Part shown: positions 53,839 through 63,322 of the stretch, piece by piece | Position numbering within the stretch: position 1 is the stretch's first letter | Layout of the letters: every line of letters starts with the position of its first letter | Source of the DNA: Nitrospirae bacterium GWF2_44_13 | GTDB taxonomy: Bacteria; Nitrospirota; Thermodesulfovibrionia; Thermodesulfovibrionales; UBA1546 | Reading direction: 5' to 3' | NCBI GenBank assembly: GCA_001805105.1 | Contig: MHEE01000002.1 | Location: 18,600-82,599, forward strand | DNA length: 64,000 nt | The notes under the pieces: generated by a model | Told to the model about the DNA's origin: nothing | What the model saw: the letters and a program-made list of their open reading frames with translations, nothing else | Database searches by the model: none | Program-made: the position numbers and the translations under genes

Positions 53839-56800
53839 ATTCTCACTGCTCCTTTCCCGAGTATCCCTTCAAGCCTGCCTATCAGCATGCTGTTTGGATC
53901 TATCTGAAACCCTGTGGCAATAAACACCTCAGAGTCAGGCAAATCCATTTTTAAATATAAAGGGCATTCCCCTGAACTGCCTGACAGCGCTTCCCGAATA
54001 TTTTCAAGAATTAAACCGTCAGCAATGGGGTATTTTATACTAATCTCGCATTTTAAGCCATTTTTTGAAGCCATGCTGTCGATCCCGGCTATCTCTCTTA
54101 ATAGGAGCTTAATGCCCTTTTCTGTCCTGTCAATGGTTCCCTTCACTGTCACAAGAGTGTCTTTCTTAAGAAGCCCAAGACTGTTTCTATAGATATCCGT
54201 GAAGGCTATGGCTTCCACGCTGCCTTCCTCATCTTCTATTGTCAGATATGCCATTGTATCCGTTGTGCCCTTTTTTTGAAATTTCTTAATAGATGCGATT
54301 ACGCCTGCGATCTGGACATCTTCCCTATCAGACATACTGCCTATCTCAGAGGTCTTTTTTATGTTCAGGGCAGAGAGCTTTCCCCTGTATTTCATAAGCG
54401 GATGGCCGGTTATGTAAAAACCAAGGGCATCCTTCTCATTTTTCAGCAGTTCTGCTTCATCCCATTCCTCAGATGAAATTTTCGGTTCAAATTTTTCATC
54501 GCCAAAAATGCTCTGCTGGCCGCTATGCCTTGAACCCTTGCCGTTGCTGCTCAGAATATCGTTGACAGCGCGCATCGCAGTCCCTCTTGAAACGCCTATA
54601 GAGTCAAATGCGCCTGCCTTCACAAGGCTTTCAAGGACTTTCTTATTAACCTTTCGCGAATCAACTCTTTGGATGAGGTCTGCAATTGATTTGAACGGCC
54701 CTCCGCTTTCCCTGACTTCAAGGACAGCCTCTATTGCCGCGCCGCCTACGCCCTTTACAGCCTCAAGGCCAAAACGTATTGAGTTGCCTATAACCTTGAA
54801 CTCCCGTCCAGAAAGGTTTATGTCAGGCGGAAGCATCTCAATCTTCATGTTCCTGCATTCGTTGATTGACTTTACTATCTTGTCAGTATCGTTCACGTCA
54901 AGACTGAGGGTGGCTGCCATGAATTCAACAGAATAATGCGCCTTAAGATATGCCGTCTGGTACGCGATGAATGCATAGGCAGCTGAGTGGGACTTGTTGA
55001 ATCCGTACTGGGCAAAGGGTTCCATTTTTTCAAAAAGCTTTGCTGCCTTTTTTTCGGCAATGCCGTTTTTGACTGCGCCGCTGACGAAACTCTCTTTCTG
55101 TTCCATCATCTCTTCAATCTTCTTTTTCCCCATTGCCCGCCTGAGGATGTCTGCCTGTCCCATGGTGAAATTAGCAATCTTATTTGCTATCATCATTACC
55201 TGTTCCTGATACAGGATAATCCCATAGGTCTCATCAAGTATCTCCTTGAGCTGCGGCAGGACATAGCTAATCTTTTTCTCTCCCTTCTTGCATTTGATAA
55301 AGTCATCTATCCATGCCATCGGCCCGGGACGGTAAAGCGCAACAAGAGCGATAAGGTCTTCAAACCTGTTAGGCTGCATCCTTATGAGAATGTCCCTCAT
55401 CCCCTCGCTTTCAAGCTGGAATACGCCTGTTGTATGGCTTGAGCTGAGCAGTTCATATGTCTTTTTGTCATTGAACGGTATGTCATTAAGATTAAGGTCC
55501 CTGCCTGTCTGCTTGATATACCCCAATGTTTTCTCAATGACCGTAAGCGTTTTCAGCCCAAGAAAATCAAATTTAAGGAGCCCGATTTTTTCCAGAGACC
55601 CCATATCAAATTGGGTCACGATGCTTTCGTCAGCCGGGTTTCTGTAAAGAGGCGTATAATCAGTCAGAGGGGTCGGCGAAATTACCACGCCTGCGGCATG
55701 TGTAGATGCATGTCTGTTAAGTCCCTCAAGTCTTACTGCTATGTTGAGAAGTCCTTTCACGCTTTCATCGGAGTCATATGCCTGCTTAAGCTGCGGCTCA
55801 AGCCTTAATGCCTCTTCGATGGTTATCTTTAACTGGTTCGGAACAAGTTTTGCGATTTTATCAACTTCAGCATAGGGTATATCCATCGCACGGCCCACAT
55901 CCCTTATAGCCGCTTTTGCAGCCATGGTGCCGAATGTTATTATCTGGGCAACATGCTCCTTTCCGTATTTGCCTGATACATAAGATATTACGTCTCCCCT
56001 CCTGTCCTGACAGAAATCAACATCAATATCAGGCATGCTTATTCTTTCAGGATTCAGAAACCTCTCAAAAAGCAGGCCGTATTTAAGAGGGTCTAGCTCT
56101 GTTACATCAAGACAGTAAGAGACAAGGCTTCCGGCAGCTGACCCCCTTCCGGGCCCTACGGGTATGTTATTGCTTCTTGCGTAACGTATGAAATCCCAAA
56201 CTATCAGGAAGTAAGAGGCATAGCCCATTTTTCTTATAACATTCAATTCCGTCTGCAGCCTTTCCTTGTACAACTGGGGAGCGTCTCTGCCGATTTTTCT
56301 TTCAAGGCCGGCGGCGGCAAGCTTTGCAAGCAAAAGATAGGGGTCTTCGCCGCCTTCGACCTTGTATTGCGGAAGAAGGATTTCTCCGAGTTTGAATTCA
56401 ACATTGCACCTTTCAGCAATGGTTATTGTATTTTTAACAGCTTCCGGAATATTCTTAAAGATCTCTTTCATCTCTGAAGGTGACTTAAGGTAAAATTCAT
56501 CGGAACTGAATTTCATGCGGTTCAGGTCTTTAAGTGTTTTACCCGTCTGGATGCAGAGGAGAACTTCGTGAGCCTTTGCATCGCTTTTTTTGAGATAATG
56601 GGAATCATTTGTTGCAACAAGGCCGATATGGAGTTCCTGCGAAAGCTCTATAAGCTGTTTGTTTACCTCTATTTGTTCAGGCAAACCGTTTGCCTGTATC
56701 TCCAGATAAAAATTATCCGGGCCGAGTACGTGTTTATAAGCAAGCGCCTTTTCCCTTGCCCTGTCAAACATGCCTTTCTGCAGATAATAGGGTATTTCGC

Positions 56801-57233
56801 CCTTGAGGCAGGCTGAAAGGCCTATAAGCCCTCCGCTGTACTGCTCAAGGATAGCCATGTCTATCCGTGGCTTGTAATAGAAGCCTTCTGTATATGCCCT
56901 TGTAACCAACGTGACAAGGTTTTTGTAGCCTGCGTTATCTTTCGCAAGCAGTATGAGATGAAAGGACTTCTCATCGTTTTCTGCGCTGTTTTTGTCAAAG
57001 CGGCTTCCCGGAGAGACATAAAGTTCGCATCCGATTATGGGTTTAATGCCTGCCTTTGAAACCTGCTTATAAAAATCTACTGCTGCAAAAAGATTGCCGT
57101 GATCTGTTATGGCAAGAGCAGGCAGCCTGAACTGTTTTGCCTGTTCAACAAGCTCTTTTATCCTTATTGCGCCGTCTAAGAGGCTGTATTCAGTGTGGAG
57201 GTGCAAGGGGACATAGTCCGAATGTGAATGCAT
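53829..57233 (-). CDS. dnaE: DNA polymerase III alpha subunit
   Basis: 1134 residues, normal for DnaE1. The N-terminal PHP domain has YVPLHLHTEYSLLDGA (about 7-22). The palm has PDIDVDFCQDRRGD (about 395-408) with the catalytic Asp pair. A helix-hairpin-helix region and a C-terminal OB fold (VQIAGVIASIKKFQKK) complete the usual order. Perfect -35/-10 spacing upstream and a start 6 nt from the -10 box indicate a leaderless message. Confidence 0.98.
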   Translation of the reverse strand: MHSHSDYVPLHLHTEYSLLDGAIRIKELVEQAKQFRLPALAITDHGNLFAAVDFYKQVSKAGIKPIIGCELYVSPGSRFDKNSAENDEKSFHLILLAKDNAGYKNLVTLVTRAYTEGFYYKPRIDMAILEQYSGGLIGLSACLKGEIPYYLQKGMFDRAREKALAYKHVLGPDNFYLEIQANGLPEQIEVNKQLIELSQELHIGLVATNDSHYLKKSDAKAHEVLLCIQTGKTLKDLNRMKFSSDEFYLKSPSEMKEIFKNIPEAVKNTITIAERCNVEFKLGEILLPQYKVEGGEDPYLLLAKLAAAGLERKIGRDAPQLYKERLQTELNVIRKMGYASYFLIVWDFIRYARSNNIPVGPGRGSAAGSLVSYCLDVTELDPLKYGLLFERFLNPERISMPDIDVDFCQDRRGDVISYVSGKYGKEHVAQIITFGTMAAKAAIRDVGRAMDIPYAEVDKIAKLVPNQLKITIEEALRLEPQLKQAYDSDESVKGLLNIAVRLEGLNRHASTHAAGVVISPTPLTDYTPLYRNPADESIVTQFDMGSLEKIGLLKFDFLGLKTLTVIEKTLGYIKQTGRDLNLNDIPFNDKKTYELLSSSHTTGVFQLESEGMRDILIRMQPNRFEDLIALVALYRPGPMAWIDDFIKCKKGEKKISYVLPQLKEILDETYGIILYQEQVMMIANKIANFTMGQADILRRAMGKKKIEEMMEQKESFVSGAVKNGIAEKKAAKLFEKMEPFAQYGFNKSHSAAYAFIAYQTAYLKAHYSVEFMAATLSLDVNDTDKIVKSINECRNMKIEMLPPDINLSGREFKVIGNSIRFGLEAVKGVGGAAIEAVLEVRESGGPFKSIADLIQRVDSRKVNKKVLESLVKAGAFDSIGVSRGTAMRAVNDILSSNGKGSRHSGQQSIFGDEKFEPKISSEEWDEAELLKNEKDALGFYITGHPLMKYRGKLSALNIKKTSEIGSMSDREDVQIAGVIASIKKFQKKGTTDTMAYLTIEDEEGSVEAIAFTDIYRNSLGLLKKDTLVTVKGTIDRTEKGIKLLLREIAGIDSMASKNGLKCEISIKYPIADGLILENIREALSGSSGECPLYLKMDLPDSEVFIATGFQIDPNSMLIGRLEGILGKGAVRITS

Positions 57234-57239
57234 AGAAAA

Positions 57240-57268
57240 TATTAACTATATGAAAGCTGCCAAGTCAA
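57240..57268 (-). promoter_or_regulatory. Promoter of dnaE, leaderless geometry
   Basis: On the minus strand: TTGACT (57268-57263), a 17-nt spacer and TTAATA (57245-57240), then 6 nt to the ATG. No Shine-Dalgarno is seen. Confidence 0.55.
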
Positions 57269-57298
57269 CCTTATCTGTGACGATTATAACCCATTATC

Positions 57299-57328
57299 TT
57301 TACAATGACTCGTTATTGCGATTATAAT
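57299..57328 (+). promoter_or_regulatory. Promoter of htrA, leaderless geometry
   Basis: TTTACA (57299-57304), an 18-nt spacer and TATAAT (57323-57328), then 7 nt to the ATG. No Shine-Dalgarno is seen. Confidence 0.5.
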
Positions 57329-57335
57329 TAAAAAT

Positions 57336-58808
57336 ATGCGGAAAAAAATACTAATCGGCATAATCGTACTGCTGTCAGGATTCCTCCTTGCGGGGATTTC
57401 ATTTTATATCTTTGGCAGGATTGCCCCGAGCCGCTCGGGGCTGACTGTAACAGCGCCCCCGAGAGTGCCGAGCCAGATACTAGAGACATCTAAGGCATTC
57501 TCCGAGATAGCAAATAGCGTCTCTCCTGTTGTTGTGAATATCTCAACAACAAAGATTGTCAAAAGAGAGGCGCCATCTTTTTTTGACGACCCGTTTTTTA
57601 ATTTCTTCGGCTCGTCTCATGATTTTGGCTCACCTAAAAAATGGAAAGAGCAGAGCTTGGGCTCAGGCGTTATTGTCTCCGGCGACGGCTATATAATCAC
57701 AAACAACCATGTTATTGAGCAGGCTGAAGAGATAAAAGTAACACTTTATGACAAAAAAAGCTTTAAGGGAAAAATTGTCGGCGCTGACCCGAAAACAGAC
57801 ATAGCAGTAATAAAGATTAATGCAGGCAACCTGCCGGCAGCCGCATGGGCAGACTCTGATAAACTGCAGGTCGGAGAATTCGTCCTTGCTATCGGCAATC
57901 CATTCGGCCTGAGCCACACAGTAACAATGGGCATAATAAGCGCAGTGGGAAGAGCAAGCGTGGGGATCACAGACTACGAAGACTTCATACAGACAGACGC
58001 TGCTATTAATCCGGGCAATTCCGGCGGCCCCCTTGTAAATATCAAAGGCGAAGTTATCGGCATAAATACGGCAATATTTTCAAAGACAGGAGGGTATCAG
58101 GGCATAGGGTTTTCGGTGCCGAGCAATCTCGTGCGCTCTGTAATGGAAGACCTTATAAAATACGGCAAGAAAACAAGAGGCTGGCTCGGAGTCTCGATAC
58201 AAAAACTGACGCCTGAACTTGCCGAGAAATTCGGGATCAAGGATTCGGATGGGGCGCTTGTAGGCGATGTTGTAAAAGGCAGCCCCGCTGAAAAGGCAGG
58301 CATAATGCGCGGCGACATATTCCTTGAATATAGCGGTAAAAAAGTAAAAGATGCCGATGGCCTGAGAAATACAGTTGCCCAAACCAAAGCAGGCTCTCAG
58401 GTAAATATCAAAATACTCAGAAAAGGGAAAGAATATAATTTTACCGTAACAATAACAGAATCTCCGAAAGAACCCGGAGAGGCAAAGATTGAGTCGGTTC
58501 CAGCGGATGCCGCACGGGGGGACGCGCTGGCAGGGCTTGAAGTAATAGAGCTGACAAAAGAGATCGCCCAGCAGTTAGGACTGAACAGAGACGAGAAGGG
58601 CGTGGTGCTTTTAAAGGTAGAGACTGGAAGCGCGGCAGATGAGGCTAAACTCAGAAAAGGAGATGTCATCCAGGAAATAGACACCAAAAAGGTGGCCAAT
58701 ATCAATGATTTTAATAAAATTGCCCCTACTATAAAGCCGGGCGCAACAGTGTTGCTTTTCATTAACAGAGGCGGGCAAAAATTTTACACGGCAATAAAGG
58801 CATCATAG
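57336..58808 (+). CDS. degP: Periplasmic serine protease, HtrA/DegP (Do) family
   Basis: 490 residues. An N-terminal hydrophobic anchor or signal (about 5-25), then the trypsin-like domain with the triad His in NNHVIEQ (about 124), Asp in DPKTDIAVIKI (about 155) and Ser in NPGNSGGPLVN (about 228). Two PDZ domains follow (about 285-370 and 400-488). It degrades or refolds misfolded envelope proteins. It starts divergently from dnaE. Confidence 0.96.
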   Translation: MRKKILIGIIVLLSGFLLAGISFYIFGRIAPSRSGLTVTAPPRVPSQILETSKAFSEIANSVSPVVVNISTTKIVKREAPSFFDDPFFNFFGSSHDFGSPKKWKEQSLGSGVIVSGDGYIITNNHVIEQAEEIKVTLYDKKSFKGKIVGADPKTDIAVIKINAGNLPAAAWADSDKLQVGEFVLAIGNPFGLSHTVTMGIISAVGRASVGITDYEDFIQTDAAINPGNSGGPLVNIKGEVIGINTAIFSKTGGYQGIGFSVPSNLVRSVMEDLIKYGKKTRGWLGVSIQKLTPELAEKFGIKDSDGALVGDVVKGSPAEKAGIMRGDIFLEYSGKKVKDADGLRNTVAQTKAGSQVNIKILRKGKEYNFTVTITESPKEPGEAKIESVPADAARGDALAGLEVIELTKEIAQQLGLNRDEKGVVLLKVETGSAADEAKLRKGDVIQEIDTKKVANINDFNKIAPTIKPGATVLLFINRGGQKFYTAIKAS

Positions 58809-58890
58809 AGGAAATTTAAAATTAAAAATTTAAAGTGTAAAATTTAGCAATAATAATTTTTCTTTTTGAATTTTGAATTTACGTAGAGGT
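58809..58890. repeat. AT-rich low-complexity repeat upstream of PIN/TRAM gene
   Basis: AAATTTAAAATTAAAAATTT followed by a near-inverted AATTTTGAATTT. Similar AT-rich stretches lie at 17889-17960 and 22205-22262. No promoter was singled out in it. Confidence 0.4.
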
Positions 58891-58909
58891 AAAAAAGGAG
58901 GTGAAGAAT

Positions 58910-59899
58910 TTGATTTTTATCGTTTTAAGAATAGCTGTATTTGCAGTCTTTTTAATGGCAGGTTATCTGCTTGGCGGTAAATATGATTCTCCTGTTATCG
59001 GCGCTGTATGGGGTGCGGCAGCCGGAGCGCTTACCCTTTTTACGGAAACCGCTCTTAAAAAAATTTCAATCGGTGTGGTGATTGGCGGAATATTTGGCGT
59101 GTCAGCAGGCCTTTTATTTGCAAATCTGGCGCTTTTCCCCCTGAAAATAATTGTTCCGGATTATGGGACAACCGCATTTCTTTTGAATGCATTATTCGGG
59201 TATACGGGATTGCTAATAGGGCTCCGGCGTGGTAAGGAACTTACCGTATCAGGCATACTCAGGATTTTCAGGGGACAGGGGATTGAGGAGGACCTCAAAC
59301 TGCTGGATACAAGTGTAATAATAGACGGCCGTATTGCAGACGTATGTGAAGCAGGGTTTATAGAAGGGACCTTTATAACGCCGCAGTTTATTCTACAGGA
59401 GCTGCAGTACATTGCGGATTCTCCTGACCCTCTTAAAAGGGGGCGCGGAAGACGTGGGCTTGATGTTCTCCACAAGCTCCAGAAGATGTCCAATGTGACT
59501 GTAAAAATAGTTGATGAGGATTTTCCGAAAATAAAAGAAGTTGATTCAAAACTCGTAGCGCTTGCGCGGATGCTTGACGCAAAAGTAATAACCAATGACT
59601 TTAATCTCAACAAGATTGCCGAACTTCAGGGAGTATCTGTCCTGAACATACATGAACTGGCAAATGCCCTAAAGCCTGTTGTCCTTCCCGGCGAAACCAT
59701 AAAACTCTTTGTCATCAAAGAAGGGAAGGAGCATAATCAGGGTGTAGCGTATCTTGACGACGGCACGATGGTTGTTATAGAAAACGGCAAGAGGCTTATC
59801 GGTAAAAACGTTGATGTTACTGTGACAAGCGTCCTCCAGACAACAGCGGGCAGGATGATATTCTCCAAGACAAAAGAGGATTACGAGAGAGAGAATTGA
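58910..59899 (+). CDS. Integral membrane PIN/TRAM-domain protein (YacL-like)
   Basis: About 329 residues. Four hydrophobic helices (about 1-105), a PIN domain (LLDTSVIIDGRIADV, about 127-141; later DFNLNKIA) and a C-terminal TRAM domain (GETIKLFVIKEGKEH and beyond, about 260-325). PIN suggests a nuclease and TRAM RNA binding. YacL-like proteins precede ispD in many genomes, as here. The TTG at 58910 was chosen since AGGAGG lies 8 nt upstream. Confidence 0.88.
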   Translation: MIFIVLRIAVFAVFLMAGYLLGGKYDSPVIGAVWGAAAGALTLFTETALKKISIGVVIGGIFGVSAGLLFANLALFPLKIIVPDYGTTAFLLNALFGYTGLLIGLRRGKELTVSGILRIFRGQGIEEDLKLLDTSVIIDGRIADVCEAGFIEGTFITPQFILQELQYIADSPDPLKRGRGRRGLDVLHKLQKMSNVTVKIVDEDFPKIKEVDSKLVALARMLDAKVITNDFNLNKIAELQGVSVLNIHELANALKPVVLPGETIKLFVIKEGKEHNQGVAYLDDGTMVVIENGKRLIGKNVDVTVTSVLQTTAGRMIFSKTKEDYEREN

Positions 59900-59933
59900 G
59901 GGCGGTAAAATAGTTTATGCGTTTATTTAACAG

Positions 59934-59971
59934 CAAGGGTATAACATGTTGGCCAACATGTTATACCCTTG
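59934..59971. repeat. Perfect 38-bp palindrome, possible bidirectional terminator
   Basis: CAAGGGTATAACATGTTGG (59934-59952) is followed at once by its exact reverse complement (59953-59971). As RNA it forms a 17-bp or longer stem with a GGCC apex. Only three T residues follow on the plus strand, so termination strength is doubtful. A protein-binding or other role is possible. Confidence 0.6.
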
Positions 59972-60000
59972 TTTAGCCTGATGAATATGCAAATTGACAA

Positions 60001-60723
60001 ATGAAACAAATTACAGCCATTGTTCCGGCAGCCGGGCTCGGAAAAAGATTCGGACAGGGAGGCAACAAGCCGTTCCGGATGCTTGGTAATAAACCGCTGG
60101 TTACATGGGTTTTTGAGGTATTAGAATCCGTTAACGAGATCGCAGAGATACTGCCTGTTTTTAAAAAAGATGATATGGCGCTTGGATGTGATTTGTTAGA
60201 GAAATTTAAATTCTCAAAGATTAAAAGGATTGCGCCCGGAGGAAAGGAGAGGCAGGACTCTGTTTACGGCGCACTTGTTTTGATAGACAAAGAAACCGAT
60301 GCCGTGCTGATACATGACGGCGTGCGGCCGCTCATCGAAAAATCTATCATTGAAGAATCCATAAGACAACTCAGGAGAGTTGACGGTGTTGTTGTCGGAG
60401 TACCACTTAAAGACACGATTAAAAAAATCTTAAGTTTCGGGTCTCAGGGGTTAACTGAAGTTCTTGTCCAAAAAACTTTAGACAGGAAATCTCTCTGGGC
60501 GATACAGACGCCTCAGGTCTTTAAATATTCTGTGCTGATGAAGGCATACAGAAAAGCAATGGACGAGAGGTTCTACTCAACAGACGATTCCGCAATAGTA
60601 GAGAAATACGGAGGCAAAGTAAAAGCAATAATGGGCTCTTACAGCAACATAAAAATAACAACTCCCGAAGATATGGATATAGCGGAGCTTCTTTTAAAAA
60701 AGAGGGCTGAAAGCGCATCATGA
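60001..60723 (+). CDS. ispD: 2-C-methyl-D-erythritol 4-phosphate cytidylyltransferase
   Basis: 240 residues. Second dedicated step of the MEP isoprenoid pathway, transferring CMP to MEP. CTP-binding IVPAAGLGKRFG (about 8-19), GGKERQDSVYGAL (about 80-92), IHDGVRPL (about 104-111) and a late TDDSAIVEKYG. Stop overlaps the ispF start (ATGA). No SD is visible. Confidence 0.97.
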   Translation: MKQITAIVPAAGLGKRFGQGGNKPFRMLGNKPLVTWVFEVLESVNEIAEILPVFKKDDMALGCDLLEKFKFSKIKRIAPGGKERQDSVYGALVLIDKETDAVLIHDGVRPLIEKSIIEESIRQLRRVDGVVVGVPLKDTIKKILSFGSQGLTEVLVQKTLDRKSLWAIQTPQVFKYSVLMKAYRKAMDERFYSTDDSAIVEKYGGKVKAIMGSYSNIKITTPEDMDIAELLLKKRAESAS

Positions 60724-61190
60724 GAACAGGTTTTGGATATGATTCACACAGGCTTATTAAGAGGCGCAAGCTCATTATCGGAGGGGCAGAGATACCTTTT
60801 GAAAAGGGGCTGGCAGGGCATTCGGATGCGGATGTCCTATGCCATGCAATAATAGATTCTCTAATCGGCGCCCTTGGCCTCGGAGACATAGGAAAACACT
60901 TTTCTGACACAGAACCGGCATGGAAAGACGCATCAAGCATTGCCTTGCTTAAGAATATAATTGAAATGGTAAATCGTGATGGTTTTAAAGTCCTGTGGAT
61001 AGACTCAACAATAATTGCGGAAAGACCAAGGCTTTCGCCATACATTGATTCCATGAAAAAGGCTCTTAGCGGTGCAGGGATTCCTCCGGAACTTATCAAT
61101 ATAAAGGCAAAGACAAACGAAGGAATGGGTTTTACAGGCAGGGGCGAAGGCATCGCGGCATACGCTGTATGCCTGCTCAGGAAAATCTGA
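60720..61190 (+). CDS. ispF: 2-C-methyl-D-erythritol 2,4-cyclodiphosphate synthase
   Basis: 156 residues, the usual length. Metal-binding GYDSHRL (about 6-12) and GHSDADVLCHA (about 35-45), TDTEPAWK-like SDTEPAWKDASS (about 62-73) and the C-terminal KAKTNEGMGFTGRGEGIAAYA. Makes MEcPP in the MEP pathway; overlaps ispD by 4 bp. Confidence 0.98.
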   Translation: MRTGFGYDSHRLIKRRKLIIGGAEIPFEKGLAGHSDADVLCHAIIDSLIGALGLGDIGKHFSDTEPAWKDASSIALLKNIIEMVNRDGFKVLWIDSTIIAERPRLSPYIDSMKKALSGAGIPPELINIKAKTNEGMGFTGRGEGIAAYAVCLLRKI

Positions 61191-61264
61191 TTTGAATCTG
61201 ACTTATCAGCAATAACTCCGGATAAATGTATCCCTGAGTCATTTAATCCCTTAAGAATTGACCA

Positions 61265-62143
61265 ATGGACAACAAAAATTTAGTTATAAACCTCAATAAG
61301 CCAAAAGGACTGACCTCTCAGCAGGCAGTCACAAAGGTTAAAAAGCTCTTCGCAGCCAGAAAAGCCGGACACGCCGGAACGCTGGACCCGCTTGCTACAG
61401 GCATCTTGCTTGTATGCCTGAACGAGGCGACAAAAATAACAAGATTTCTCGCAGAGGCCGACAAAGAATACCTTGCCATGATGAAACTCGGCGAACGGAC
61501 AGACACGTTAGATTCCGAAGGAAAAATAATTTATAAAGCTCCGCATTTCTCGGTGGATAAGAATCTGATAGAAACTATCCTTGAGCGCTTCAGAGGCAAT
61601 ATTGAACAAATCCCTCCCATGTATTCTGCAATAAAGGTCGCCGGCAAGCCCCTTTACAGACTTGCGCGCAAAGGCATAGAAATAGAAAGGCAGCACAGGA
61701 GCGTAAATATATATGCGCTTGATATAGCTGGCTTTGCCCCTCCTTTTCTGGAGATACGAGTGCTATGCTCCAAGGGAACATATATCCGCACTCTGTGTGA
61801 TGACATAGGAACAGCGCTTGGAATAGGAGCGCATGTCGTTGAACTTAAGAGGACAAAAATAGGAGATTTTATTTTTAAGGACTCCGCTGATTTTGACAAA
61901 TTGCCTAATAAAGAAAAAGCTGTTTGTTCCATTGACGCTTCACTCAGCCATCTTAAGGATGTCATCCTCACCAGCCGTGACTTTATCAAGATGGCAAACG
62001 GGGCCATGATAACATCAGAGAATTTGCCTGAATTACCGGCAGATTCGTATCTGAGGCTTAAAAATCCTGACGGTAAATTGTTTGCAATAGGCAAGTCAAC
62101 AGGCTCAGGGATAAAAATAGAGCGGCTGCTGCATATCCTTTAG
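61265..62143 (+). CDS. truB: tRNA pseudouridine-55 synthase
   Basis: 292 residues. Forms pseudouridine at U55 in the T loop. Catalytic Asp in KAGHAGTLDPLATG (about 34-47), YLAMMKLGERTDTLDSEG (about 70-87), MYSAIKVAGKPLY (about 118-130) and RVLCSKGTYIRTLCDDIG. The C-terminal small domain is present. Confidence 0.98.
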   Translation: MDNKNLVINLNKPKGLTSQQAVTKVKKLFAARKAGHAGTLDPLATGILLVCLNEATKITRFLAEADKEYLAMMKLGERTDTLDSEGKIIYKAPHFSVDKNLIETILERFRGNIEQIPPMYSAIKVAGKPLYRLARKGIEIERQHRSVNIYALDIAGFAPPFLEIRVLCSKGTYIRTLCDDIGTALGIGAHVVELKRTKIGDFIFKDSADFDKLPNKEKAVCSIDASLSHLKDVILTSRDFIKMANGAMITSENLPELPADSYLRLKNPDGKLFAIGKSTGSGIKIERLLHIL

Positions 62144-62233
62144 CATTACGATGGAATCGCCAATTCTTAAACCAATATATTATAAATTCTGCGAAAGCTT
62201 TTGATATATCTGGAAAATTCACATAAAAATAAC

Positions 62234-62262
62234 TTGACAAGTTGCGTATTTTCTGGTATTTA
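62234..62262 (+). promoter_or_regulatory. Promoter of the pilMNO operon, leaderless geometry
   Basis: Perfect TTGACA (62234-62239), a 17-nt spacer and TATTTA (62257-62262), then 7 nt to the pilM ATG. No Shine-Dalgarno is seen. Confidence 0.65.
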
Positions 62263-62269
62263 TTAAGTT

Positions 62270-63322
62270 ATGCTTTTTGGCAGTAAAGGCTCTATAGGTT
62301 TAGACATAGGCTCAAGCTATTTCAAGGTAGTGCAGGTCAAAGACACCAAGAGGGGCTACGAGCTTGAACTTTTTGATACGCTTCCGATTGCGCCTGAGAT
62401 TATAGTTGATGGCGCCATAATAGACTCGCTCAGGCTGGTAGAAGCCCTCAAGGAACTTACAAGAAAAGCCCGCGTAAGAACAAAAGATGCAGTAATAGGG
62501 ATCTCAGGGCATGCTTCAGTGATTATAAAGCGGATATCGCTTCATGAGATGTCAGAGGATGAGCTTGCCGAATCAATAAAATTTGAGGCGGAACAGTATG
62601 TCCCGTTTGACATTGAGGATGTGAACCTTGATTTTCAGATACTCGGCCCCAGAGAAGAGCCCGGGCAGATGGACGTTATACTCGTTGCGGTTAAAAAAGA
62701 CATAATCAATGAATATGTTGCAGTTGTAAAAGAGGCAGGCCTGAATCCGATAATAGTGGACGTAGCTGCCTTTGCTCTTGAAAACATGTATGAAATCAAT
62801 TACGAGATTGAACCGAACAGGAATGTGGCGCTGGTCAATATCGGGGCGAGCACAATAAATATAACCATCCTTAAGGGCGGGGTTTCCGTGTTCACAAGAG
62901 ACAGCTCCCTTGGAAGCAATCTGTACACAGAAGCCATTCAAAAGGAATTCAGCATTACTTATGAAAACGCTGAAAGACTTAAAAGGGGAGAGGCCATAGA
63001 GGGCGTGTCTCCCGGAGACGCATATTCCGTGGTTATGAATACCTCTGAGGATTTAATCAATGAAATAGGACGCTCGTTAGATTATTACAAAAGCACCACA
63101 CTGCATGAAGACATACATGAGGTAATACTGAGCGGAGGAGGAGCGCTTATAAAAGATTTTCCGAGGGTCCTCTCGGAAAAAATCGGGGTTGAATCAAAAG
63201 TGGCAGAGCCGTTTAAAAACATCGCAATACCTAAAAAATTTGATTTTTCATATATACAGGAAATGGCGCCTATTGCAGCTATTGCCGTAGGGCTTGCGCT
63301 AAGGAGGCTTGGGGACAGATGA
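62270..63322 (+). CDS. pilM: Type IV pilus assembly protein PilM
   Basis: 350 residues, actin-like ATPase fold. IGLDIGSSYFKVVQ (about 8-21), the AEQYVPFDIEDVNLDFQIL segment (about 105-123) and ILSGGGALIKDFP (about 284-296) are typical. PilM sits on the cytoplasmic side and binds the PilN N-terminus. Overlaps pilN by 4 bp. Confidence 0.97.
   Translation: MLFGSKGSIGLDIGSSYFKVVQVKDTKRGYELELFDTLPIAPEIIVDGAIIDSLRLVEALKELTRKARVRTKDAVIGISGHASVIIKRISLHEMSEDELAESIKFEAEQYVPFDIEDVNLDFQILGPREEPGQMDVILVAVKKDIINEYVAVVKEAGLNPIIVDVAAFALENMYEINYEIEPNRNVALVNIGASTINITILKGGVSVFTRDSSLGSNLYTEAIQKEFSITYENAERLKRGEAIEGVSPGDAYSVVMNTSEDLINEIGRSLDYYKSTTLHEDIHEVILSGGGALIKDFPRVLSEKIGVESKVAEPFKNIAIPKKFDFSYIQEMAPIAAIAVGLALRRLGDR

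Noticed and set aside
54508-54936. A 142-residue plus-strand reading frame
   Set aside because: It is antisense inside dnaE, with Thr/Ser/Leu-rich composition typical of shadow frames.
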